Below, piece after piece: positions 1 to 5,471 of a DNA stretch of 6,511 nt (the first letter of the stretch is position 1; every line of letters starts with the position of its first letter). Made by a program: the position numbers and the translations under genes. The notes below the pieces were generated by a model that made no database searches, was not told where the DNA came from, and saw only the letters and a list, made by a program, of their open reading frames with translations. The DNA is from JBOHPP01 sp050731755 (GTDB lineage Bacteria > Methylomirabilota > Methylomirabilia > Rokubacteriales > CSP1-6), in NCBI GenBank assembly GCA_050731755.1, contig JBOHPP010000134.1:1-6511 (forward strand), given 5' to 3'.

Positions 1-114
1 CTCGGCGCCGACCGGCTGGCCGTCGTCGACGCGTCATACGTGCACGCCGCCACCCCGGTCACGCTCCCCCACGCAACGAGCGCCTTCCCACTTCTGGCCG
101 AGGACGGCTACTAA
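1..114 (+). CDS. 3' end of an unrecognised gene (partial)
   Basis: An open frame enters from the left edge in frame 1 and ends at TAA (112-114), leaving 37 visible residues. They begin LGADRLAVVDASYV and end AFPLLAEDGY. The stretch is very GC-rich (46 of 60 in the first line), like the host-type genes at the other end of the window and unlike the cassette that follows. I do not recognise the family. The LGADRLAVVD segment followed by a short strand-like tail could be the C-terminus of a small alpha/beta domain, but that is only an impression. The gene converges on the minus-strand ATPase-TOPRIM pair. A minus-strand frame over 34-279 competes with it but shows no family signal and is arginine/glycine-rich, as expected of an antisense shadow. 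Confidence 0.4.
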   Translation, partial: LGADRLAVVDASYVHAATPVTLPHATSAFPLLAEDGY

Positions 115-331
115 TCCGCTCCAGTTACGGGGCTCAGCAAGGTATCCCGGATAACACCACGCGTGCGTACGCTGGCCCCGGTACGGTACTTGGAGGCCTG
201 CCTGGCAGCAAAAGGTAGACTTCCGAGCTTCTGCGAAACGTCCTCCCGGGCGAGCGCCAGCCTCACGTGACCTCATCATAGATCACGGAAAAGGCGCGGC
301 GACGCCGAAAGAGGACCCGAGGAGGGGCCGA
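115..331. other. Convergent intergenic stretch, no gene recognised
   Basis: This 217-base stretch lies between the end of the left-edge plus-strand gene and the stop of the TOPRIM-like gene. I see no tRNA (no TΨC-arm consensus), no CRISPR-like repetition, no transposase fragment and no convincing coding frame. It contains a few short palindromes, such as GCGTACGC and CTGCCTGGCAG, and one weak terminator-like hairpin near 289-306, listed separately. It probably contains the left boundary of the acquired cassette, but no direct repeat matching the right side was found by eye. Confidence 0.5.
289..306 (-). terminator. Weak candidate rho-independent terminator after the TOPRIM-like gene
   Basis: Read on the minus strand, GGCG (306-303) can pair with CGCC (296-293) around a 6-base loop, followed directly by TTTT (292-289). 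It lies about 25 bases past the TAA stop of the TOPRIM-like gene, where a terminator for the two-gene cassette would be expected. The stem is only 4 bp and the T-run only four bases, so it could be chance in GC-rich DNA. Confidence 0.3.
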
Positions 332-922
332 TTAGATATCCCGTTGAGCCCATCGCTCTAGTGCCGCTATGGAGCGTGAGAGACTCGCGCTCGCCGTAGC
401 GGCGATCTGGGGGCGCCACAACGAAGCGCCGAACTCAATCATACGAGCCGTGTAACCCGGGCCAACACGGCTTGATGTGCCAGCAGCTGGGACGATATCC
501 TCTCGTATAGCTCGTCGTCGGGACCGTCTAGCCAGCTCGACAATCTCACGCTTTGGATTCGCTATCGCATCAGGATTGGCCGGGATGCGATGAGGTGAGA
601 CACTCAGGAAAGAGGCCATGCGCTCTTTGTCTGCGAGAAGCCACGCTTCAGATGCACGCACCGCTATCCTCAGACACAGCCCCCGAGCTGGATTCGTTAG
701 AAGACGTCCGAGAAGCTCCGGTGCACAATGGGCATCGTCATTCAGGTCGCGGAGCACGAACCAACGAGCATACCGAGCGGCGTGGTTGTAGGCGGGCAAC
801 CGATAGTCCAACCATCCCTTGCCGCGCAGGCCATAGACGGTACCCACTTCGAAGCCGATCATTTCTAGGAGGCGTCGGACAATCGGAACGTCAGTGTCTC
901 CTTCAACCAGTACCGGGATCAA
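332..922 (-). CDS. DUF4276-type TOPRIM-like protein, candidate effector nuclease
   Basis: This 196-residue protein matches, from memory, the DUF4276 family, which I regard as TOPRIM-like and which often sits beside AAA/ABC-type ATPases. Visible signals: MIPVLVEGDTD at the N-terminus (E7, D9, D11) fits the TOPRIM glutamate strand. FVLRDLNDDAHCAPELL at 55-71 fits the metal-binding acidic strand. LRIAVRASEAWLLAD at 84-98 (R90, E92, W94, D98) and the 122-172 block (NPKR, SRRRAIRE, VGPGYT) are the family's characteristic C-terminal half. The likely role is a metal-dependent nuclease released or activated by the ATPase encoded just upstream; this is inference from PARIS/OLD-type systems. The start is TTG (922-920), 2 bases after the ATPase TAG stop, with no clear Shine-Dalgarno, so translation is probably coupled. 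The second aspartate of the expected DxD is Asn61, followed by D62-D63. There is no signal peptide or membrane segment. The family call is fairly sure; the function is not. Confidence 0.85.
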   Translation of the reverse strand: MIPVLVEGDTDVPIVRRLLEMIGFEVGTVYGLRGKGWLDYRLPAYNHAARYARWFVLRDLNDDAHCAPELLGRLLTNPARGLCLRIAVRASEAWLLADKERMASFLSVSPHRIPANPDAIANPKREIVELARRSRRRAIREDIVPAAGTSSRVGPGYTARMIEFGASLWRPQIAATASASLSRSIAALERWAQRDI

Positions 923-924
923 AA

Positions 925-2055
925 CTAGTCGCCAAAGAAGGACAGCTGCGCAGCCTGAGCAGGGGCAGTTCGCGGCAGCACGGTTTCAGCGAGAGTTGCG
1001 CCGCCTTCTAGGAGCCTTCGCACTTGGTCGTCGTCCCAAGCGACAGTTACCGCCGTGTCTTCCTTTGAGGGCTCCAGCAGGAGTACCTCTTCCGGGGCGA
1101 TCCCTTCGTCCGACAGAAGATCCGGGGAATGGGTGCTCAACAGCGCCTGGCGACCAGATCGACGACCCAGTCGAGCGATCATACGAGGGATGTGACGAAC
1201 CACGGCCGGATGAAGAGAGAGTTCTGGCTCCTCGAGAAGAAGGGGCGCGGTTCCATCGAGAAATACCCAGAGCAGACCTAAAAGCCGAAGGGTACCGTCA
1301 GAAAACTGATCCTCAGTCTGCCAACCAGCGTTCGGGCGCCAGTGCTCATACAGGCCCTTTAGATGTGGTACGCCGCGGACATCTCGGTCGAGCACCAGTT
1401 CCTTGAGCTGAGGCACTGCCACCCGAAGAGCTGCTTGGATTCGGCGAAGCCGGGATTCGAGAGTGCCCTTAGGGGTTCTCGCGAGTTGCTCTAGGAAGTC
1501 GCCACCAAAGGGATCACGGACTCGGCCAACGGATCGGTCAGGCTCACGGACAAGCTGCGGCACAAGATGGAGATAGCGGACCTGCGCCAGAAACTCATTC
1601 ACTTCGCGAAACTTCCTATTCGCGTTGACTTGCTCGAGATACGTCTGCGTTAGACGATTGTGGTCACTCTTATCGTCCTCGTCTGGTCGATCGAGAATAA
1701 CGTCTTTGTCGCGGCGAACAAGTTCTCGCGCGATTATGGGACGGCGTTGGTTATCTTGAGTGAATTCGAGCCGGTAGTTCCACACAACGGAGTCGAGATC
1801 AAGGGCCACATCGATAGCAACACTGGGATAACGTCGTGCGTGCAGGGAGCGAATCTGAGATACACCCCGTCTTGCGTGAACCGCCCGCTGGAAGCCACCC
1901 TGGGCGTCAGCCACATCACGGAGAAATCTGAAAGCGTCCAAAAAATTCGACTTACCGGATGCATTCGGCCCAACGATGAAGACGCGTTTCTGAAGAGGCA
2001 CATCGACGTTTAAGAAATTTCTCCAGTTCTCTAGCTTGACGTGGGTGAAACGCAA
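925..2055 (-). CDS. OLD/RecF-like ABC-type ATPase (AAA_21 type), sensor partner of the TOPRIM-like protein
   Basis: This 376-residue ATPase has all the landmarks of an ABC/SMC-type head. The N-terminus MRFTHVKLENWRNF is typical of RecF/OLD-like proteins. Walker A is GPNASGKS (29-36), the signature-like motif FSDGTLR (251-257), Walker B LLLEEPELSLHP (272-283, with E275/E276), and the H-loop STHSPDLL (307-314, H309). The roughly 200 residues between Walker A and the signature are predicted mixed helix without a zinc hook or long coiled coil. At 376 aa it is too short to carry its own TOPRIM domain as OLD and GajA do; that function appears to sit in the separate downstream gene. Translation starts at TTG (2055-2053) behind a good GGAG. 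It is the first gene of a two-gene operon with a 2-base gap. Inferred role: ATP-dependent assembly that detects infection or DNA ends and controls the TOPRIM partner. Base composition is lower than its neighbours (31 of 60 G/C at 1621-1680). Confidence 0.9.
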   Translation of the reverse strand: MRFTHVKLENWRNFLNVDVPLQKRVFIVGPNASGKSNFLDAFRFLRDVADAQGGFQRAVHARRGVSQIRSLHARRYPSVAIDVALDLDSVVWNYRLEFTQDNQRRPIIARELVRRDKDVILDRPDEDDKSDHNRLTQTYLEQVNANRKFREVNEFLAQVRYLHLVPQLVREPDRSVGRVRDPFGGDFLEQLARTPKGTLESRLRRIQAALRVAVPQLKELVLDRDVRGVPHLKGLYEHWRPNAGWQTEDQFSDGTLRLLGLLWVFLDGTAPLLLEEPELSLHPAVVRHIPRMIARLGRRSGRQALLSTHSPDLLSDEGIAPEEVLLLEPSKEDTAVTVAWDDDQVRRLLEGGATLAETVLPRTAPAQAAQLSFFGD

Positions 2056-2061
2056 GACTCG

Positions 2062-2065
2062 CTCC
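2062..2065 (-). promoter_or_regulatory. Shine-Dalgarno GGAG that decides the TTG start of the ATPase
   Basis: On the minus strand GGAG (2065-2062) is followed by a 6-base spacer (CGAGTC) and then TTG at 2055-2053. No ATG lies in frame nearby upstream, and the protein read from this TTG begins with the family-typical MRFTHVKLENWRNF. The ribosome site therefore supports TTG as the real start. Confidence 0.65.
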
Positions 2066-2114
2066 GTTGGTCGATTCTGGGATCGATCAGGCTGTCCATC
2101 TGCATCGTGTCAGA

Positions 2115-2143
2115 ATTATACGAGGTCGAGAGGCGGTCGGTTA
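2115..2143 (-). promoter_or_regulatory. Candidate sigma-70-type promoter of the ATPase-TOPRIM cassette
   Basis: A perfect TATAAT is read on the minus strand at 2120-2115. At a 17-base spacing the -35 position (2143-2138) reads TAACCG, a poor match to TTGACA, so an activator or an alternative sigma factor may be needed. Transcription would start near 2108, giving a 5' leader of about 53 bases before the TTG of the ATPase. The TAA stop of the upstream CoA-transferase (2118-2116) lies inside this -10 box. A 5-bp inverted repeat flanks the -35 position. Confidence 0.45.
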
Positions 2144-3426
2144 GTCGTTTTAACCTCAGGCGAAGCCGGATCCGGATGGTCACAATTTCTGCTCTCATTG
2201 TGTATCGGGGCATTAGGATCGCCGCCGACCGCGATGCCGCGGGCCAGGAGGTCGGTGATCTCTGCCGGCGAGTAGCCGACGTCAGCCAGGATCTCCCGCG
2301 TGTGCTGGCCCAGCTCGGGCGCGGCCCGCAGCGCTGCTTTGTCCACGCCGGCCACCCTGATGGGGTTGTCCACCGTCTGCAGCCGCCCGAAGCGCGGGTG
2401 GTCGAAGGCCGGGAAGAGGCTGTTGGCGGTCGCCTGGGGGTCGCTGGTGACCTCGGGGTACGTGGCGAGGATCGCGAACGGCAGGTCGTGAGTCTGAAGC
2501 TGCTCCAGCCAGTAGCCTGCGTCGTGCCGGGCGAACGCCCGATCGAACATCCCGATCAGCTCCTGGGCGTGCAGGTGTCGGGATTCGAGCGTGGCGAAGC
2601 GCGGGTCGTCGATGAGCTCGGGGTGGCCCACGGCGTGACAGAACCGGGGCCAGAGCTTGACCGGGTTCACCAGGGAGAACTTGAGGAACCGGGCGTCGCG
2701 CGTTCGGTAGTAGACGGCGCCGAAGGAGGGAGCGGTCTCCCGGGTCCATTTGGGATGGAACTTCGCGCCGCAGAGCTGGGCCTGGATCGTCGTGGCGTTC
2801 GCCCAGGCCCCGGCGGCGAAGAGCGAGGTCGACACCTTGAGGCCGCGGCCGGTCCGCTCGCGCGCGAAGAGGGCCAGAACGACGGCGCCAAAGAGAGCCA
2901 GGGCCGAGGGATGGTCACCGGAGCCAGCCGGGATCGGCCCCAACCGGCCATCGGGTGTCATCACGCTCGACTCGAGTCCGGAGCGGGACCAGTAGACGAC
3001 GGTGTCGTAGGCCGGCCGCTCAGCGTCCGGCCCCGCCTCGCCGAAGCCGCTCGCGCTCGCGTAGACGAGACGAGGGTTCAGGGGAGCGAGGTCTTCGTGG
3101 CGCAGGCCCAGGCGAGCCAGCGCGGGCGGCCGGAAATTGGTCATGAAGACGTCGGCCCGTTCCACCAGCCGCTGGAGCACCGCGGCGCCCTCGGGATGCT
3201 TGAGGTCCAGCACGATCCCCTTCTTCGAGCGGTTGTCCATCATGTACGAGTAGGGAATCTCGGAGTCGGGCATGGCCGGTAGCTCGTGCAGGTAGCGGTT
3301 CTGGTCGCCTTCGGGCGGTTCGACCTTGATGACCTCGGCGCCGAAATCGGCCAGCATGACGGCGGCCGCGGGCACGAGCACCATGGAGGCTGCCTCGACG
3401 ACACGAATGCCCCGGAGCACGCTCAT
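2116..3426 (-). CDS. Family III CoA-transferase (CaiB/BaiF), with an atypical C-terminal tail
   Basis: This 436-residue protein is a family III CoA-transferase, which moves CoA from one acyl-CoA to a carboxylate acceptor in the cytoplasm. The N-terminus LRGIRVVEAASMVLVPAA and MLADFGAEVIKVEPPEGD (24-41) are hallmark motifs. They are followed by NRSKKGIVLDLKHPEG (65-80), DVFMTNFRPPALARLGL (92-108) and YASASGFGEAGPDAERPAYD (122-141). D171 in GSGDHPSALALFGA aligns with the family's catalytic aspartate that forms the aspartyl-CoA anhydride, and ARERTGRGLKVSTSL (188-202) follows as expected. The ATG (3426-3424) overlaps the methyltransferase TGA as ATGA, so the two are coupled. Residues about 401-436, from GGDPNAPIHN to PPLDLV, have no family similarity and are encoded by DNA of about 50% GC after the body at about 75%. 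The native stop was probably lost at the junction. Acceptor and donor substrates cannot be told. Confidence 0.92.
   Translation of the reverse strand: MSVLRGIRVVEAASMVLVPAAAVMLADFGAEVIKVEPPEGDQNRYLHELPAMPDSEIPYSYMMDNRSKKGIVLDLKHPEGAAVLQRLVERADVFMTNFRPPALARLGLRHEDLAPLNPRLVYASASGFGEAGPDAERPAYDTVVYWSRSGLESSVMTPDGRLGPIPAGSGDHPSALALFGAVVLALFARERTGRGLKVSTSLFAAGAWANATTIQAQLCGAKFHPKWTRETAPSFGAVYYRTRDARFLKFSLVNPVKLWPRFCHAVGHPELIDDPRFATLESRHLHAQELIGMFDRAFARHDAGYWLEQLQTHDLPFAILATYPEVTSDPQATANSLFPAFDHPRFGRLQTVDNPIRVAGVDKAALRAAPELGQHTREILADVGYSPAEITDLLARGIAVGGDPNAPIHNESRNCDHPDPASPEVKTTNRPPLDLV
2139..2155. promoter_or_regulatory. Inverted repeat at the -35 region, possible operator
   Basis: GGTTA (2139-2143) and TAACC (2151-2155) are perfect inverted arms separated by 7 bases. 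They overlap the -35 position of the candidate cassette promoter, where a repressor would be expected to bind. Five-base arms can arise by chance, so this is only a candidate. Confidence 0.25.
2181..2202. repeat. CACAAT/ATTGTG inverted repeat upstream of the cassette promoter
   Basis: CACAAT (2181-2186) and ATTGTG (2197-2202) are perfect 6-bp inverted arms with a 10-base spacer. They lie about 60-80 bases upstream of the TATAAT box, in AT-richer DNA right after the composition step near 2220. This could be a regulator site or a remnant of the insertion boundary. Evidence is positional only. Confidence 0.25.
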
Positions 3427-4256
3427 CGCAGCTTCCGGCCCCACGCCTGGTACACGAGGACGGAGGTCGAGATCGTGGCGGGGTCGGCGAGGTGCCGCCG
3501 GCAGACCTCGAGCGCGGCGTCCAGCTCGTCTTCCCGCAGGAGGCCGGCCTCGATGATCGCGCTCCGCATCGAGGCCGCGGTACTGGGAAGGAAATCCGCC
3601 ATCGGGTCCGAGTGGGTGAAGCCCCTGAGGAGCGGACGGAACCGGACGTCCTGCAGACCGGCGCCGCGCAGCAGCCCGAACATGCGCCGTCCAGCATGGG
3701 TATCGCCGCCGAGGCGGGTCATGGCGGTCGTGATGGCGTGCTTGAGGCGGTCCCATGCGGGGTGCGGTGGATGGCAACTCAGCGTGATGACGTCGGCCTC
3801 CTGCACGGCCAGCGCGCCGCCCGGGCGGACGAGCCGCAACGCCTCCCTGAGCAGCTCCTCGTCCCGTCCCACCGTGGTGAACACGAACCGGACGTGGACG
3901 AGATCGAAGGAGGCGGCGGCTAACCCGGTGCGGTATGCGTCGCCCTCGACGAATTCCGCGTTGGCGAGTCCCTTGGTCTGGGCCCACTGACGGGCGGCGG
4001 TCAGCTTGTCGGCGTCGTAGTCGAGACCCACCACCCGACCCGTCGGCCCCACGCTGCGGGACAGCACGTCCGTGATGCCCCCGACGCCGCAGGCCAGATC
4101 GAGGCAGCGCCAGCCCGTTCCCACGCCGATCAGCTCTATCAAGATTCGGGCGTCGGCTTCCAACGCGGCCGCCTGCATACGCAGGCGCGCCATTTCCTCG
4201 GCGGTGCGCTCGAGCGGGTAGGCGCCGACGTCTCGGTCGTGCCGCGAGGGCGTCAT
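3423..4256 (-). CDS. Class I SAM-dependent methyltransferase (UbiE/Methyltransf_11/25-like)
   Basis: This 277-residue protein has the Rossmann-fold methyltransferase motifs in order: motif I LDLACGVGG (52-60), the acidic strand end VVGLDYD (75-81, D79 expected to bind the SAM ribose), motif III FVEGDAY (102-108), then FDLVHVRFVF (117-126) and LRLVRPGGALAVQEAD (140-155). The C-terminal third (about 160-277) is the variable acceptor-specific part. No signal peptide or membrane segment is seen, so it should be cytosolic. ATG at 4256-4254 is chosen because the MTPSRHDRDVGAYPLE start fits the domain; the frame stays open upstream only as an antisense shadow of the opposite gene. No strong Shine-Dalgarno precedes it. 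It is the first gene of an operon with the CoA-transferase (ATGA overlap). The methyl acceptor is unknown; a small molecule is more likely than protein or nucleic acid given the family. Confidence 0.9.
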   Translation of the reverse strand: MTPSRHDRDVGAYPLERTAEEMARLRMQAAALEADARILIELIGVGTGWRCLDLACGVGGITDVLSRSVGPTGRVVGLDYDADKLTAARQWAQTKGLANAEFVEGDAYRTGLAAASFDLVHVRFVFTTVGRDEELLREALRLVRPGGALAVQEADVITLSCHPPHPAWDRLKHAITTAMTRLGGDTHAGRRMFGLLRGAGLQDVRFRPLLRGFTHSDPMADFLPSTAASMRSAIIEAGLLREDELDAALEVCRRHLADPATISTSVLVYQAWGRKLR

Positions 4257-4322
4257 GGGCAGCGATAAGGTACACCATGCCGGTTGCGATCGCGCCGCGG
4301 CCGTGCTAATCGAGTGGCCACC
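4257..4322. promoter_or_regulatory. Divergent start region shared by two operons
   Basis: Only 66 bases separate the methyltransferase ATG (minus) from the chosen GTG start of the first dehydrogenase gene (plus). Both promoters must lie in or overlap this gap or the opposing coding sequences. GATAAG at 4263-4268 is a weak -10-like hexamer on the plus strand, but I see no convincing -35. The geometry favours joint regulation of the two operons, perhaps by one regulator not encoded here. Confidence 0.4.
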
Positions 4323-5471
4323 GTGAGTGTGTTCCACTTCGTCCTCAGTGATCTGCCGCCCGAGACCCAGTCGCTCCGCGCCGAGGTGCGCGAGTTCCTG
4401 CGCGCGACGATGCCCGGTGGCGCGCCTGTGCGGCGCGCGCGTTCGTGGGGCGGCTTCGATCCCGAGTTCAGCCGCCAGGTCGGCGCTCGGGGCTGGATCG
4501 GCATGACCTGGCCCAAGCGCTACGGCGGCCACGAGCGCTCCTACCTCGAGCGCTACGTGGTGATGGAGGAGATGCTGGCCGCCGGCGCGCCGGTGAGCGC
4601 TCACTGGGTGGCCGACCGTCAGAGCGGCCCGCTGCTCCTGCGCTTCGGCACGGAGGCGCAGCGCCAGCGCTTCCTGCCCGCCATCGCCGGCGGCGAGCTG
4701 GCGTTCGCCATCGGCATGAGCGAGCCCGACACCGGTTCCGATCTGGCCTCGATTCGGACGCGGGCTACCCGGGTGGACGGTGGCTATCGGGTGAACGGGA
4801 CCAAGGTGTGGACCTCGAACGCCCACCGCTGCCAGTGGGCAATCGCCCTCTTCCGCACCCAGGTGGTGCCGGACAAGAAGCACGAGGGACTCTCGCAGTT
4901 CCTGGTGGACCTCCATTCGCCGGGTATCACCATCCGGCCCATCATCGATCTCGCCGGCTTGCACCACTTCAACGAGGTCGTGTTCCAGGACGTCTTCGTG
5001 CCGGAAGACTTGCGCGTGGGCGGCGAGGGCGACGGCTGGAAGCAGGTGACGACCGAGCTGGCCTTCGAGCGGAGCGGGCCGGAGCGCTATCTCTCCAGCC
5101 TGGCTCTGCTGCTCGAGCTGATCCGCCACATCGCCAAGGAGCCTGACGAGCGCGGCGCGGTGACGGTCGGGCGGCTGGTCGCCCACCTGGCCACGCTCCG
5201 GCAAATGTCGCTCTCCGTCGCCGGCATGCTGCAGGCGGGCGAGAACCCGAATCTCGAGGCGGCCGTGGTCAAGGACGTGGGCACCACCTTCGAGCAGGAG
5301 ATTCCCGAGGTCGTCCACGCGCTGCTCGGCATCGAGCCGACGATCGACAGCGGCAGCGATCTCCAGCAGGTGCTGGGCTACCTCGTGCAGACGGCGCCGT
5401 CGTTTTCCCTGCGCGGGGGCACCCGCGAGGTGCTGCGCGGCATCATTGCCCGGGGGCTCGGGCTCCGATGA
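4323..5471 (+). CDS. Acyl-CoA dehydrogenase, flavin-binding subunit type, classical catalytic Glu absent
   Basis: This 382-residue protein (from the GTG at 4323) is a full-length acyl-CoA dehydrogenase, a family that oxidises acyl-CoA to trans-2-enoyl-CoA using FAD. Order of parts: N-terminal helices with LPPETQSLRAEVREFL (11-26) and GWIGMTWPKRYGG (57-69); middle beta domain with FAIGMSEPDTGSDLASI (128-144), YRVNGTKVWTSNA (155-167) and the SQFLVDL strand (191-197); C-terminal helical domain from ERSGPERYLS (249-258) to GGTREVLRGIIARGLGLR (365-382). MCAD-type enzymes carry the base in YEGT; here the aligned run is R364-G365-G366-T367, so that Glu is Gly. This suggests that the base comes from the partner subunit or elsewhere. 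Start choice: GTG 4323 has GAG 8 bases upstream; GTG 4314 and TTG 4284 would add residues without family similarity. TGA overlaps the next ATG (ATGA). Substrate not determined. Confidence 0.92.
   Translation: MSVFHFVLSDLPPETQSLRAEVREFLRATMPGGAPVRRARSWGGFDPEFSRQVGARGWIGMTWPKRYGGHERSYLERYVVMEEMLAAGAPVSAHWVADRQSGPLLLRFGTEAQRQRFLPAIAGGELAFAIGMSEPDTGSDLASIRTRATRVDGGYRVNGTKVWTSNAHRCQWAIALFRTQVVPDKKHEGLSQFLVDLHSPGITIRPIIDLAGLHHFNEVVFQDVFVPEDLRVGGEGDGWKQVTTELAFERSGPERYLSSLALLLELIRHIAKEPDERGAVTVGRLVAHLATLRQMSLSVAGMLQAGENPNLEAAVVKDVGTTFEQEIPEVVHALLGIEPTIDSGSDLQQVLGYLVQTAPSFSLRGGTREVLRGIIARGLGLR

Noticed and set aside
1..331. Possible tRNA or att site at the left boundary of the cassette
   Set aside because: No TΨC-arm consensus, no cloverleaf and no direct repeat shared with the 2110-2230 region could be found by eye.
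553..1406. Plus-strand frames over the TOPRIM-like and ATPase genes
   Set aside because: They are antisense to genes with clear motifs, and their translations are Arg/Ser/Pro-rich without recognisable domains.
332..2055. Classification as PARIS or Gabija
   Set aside because: The effector resembles DUF4276, not DUF4435 (AriB), and the ATPase lacks a fused TOPRIM domain and a UvrD-like partner (GajA/GajB). The logic is similar but the components differ.
2031..2213. Minus-strand 60-codon frame before the ATPase (possible leader peptide or small antitoxin)
   Set aside because: It overlaps the CoA-transferase tail, the promoter and the ATPase start, has no ribosome site I can see, and the RLRLRL run comes from short-period DNA. 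No family signal.
2041..3282. Long plus-strand open frame of 413 codons
   Set aside because: It is antisense to the CoA-transferase, which has clear family motifs. The translated sequence is low-complexity (Arg/Gly/Val/Glu-rich), as expected for GC-rich shadows.
3427..4278. Upstream extension of the CoA-transferase frame (would give 720 aa)
   Set aside because: It overlaps the methyltransferase in another frame and is Arg/Pro-rich. The CaiB-type N-terminus begins at the ATG at 3426.
4257..5318. Upstream extension of the methyltransferase frame on the minus strand
   Set aside because: The extension is antisense to the dehydrogenase gene, is His/Ala/Leu-rich and shows no family motif. The methyltransferase domain is complete from ATG 4256.
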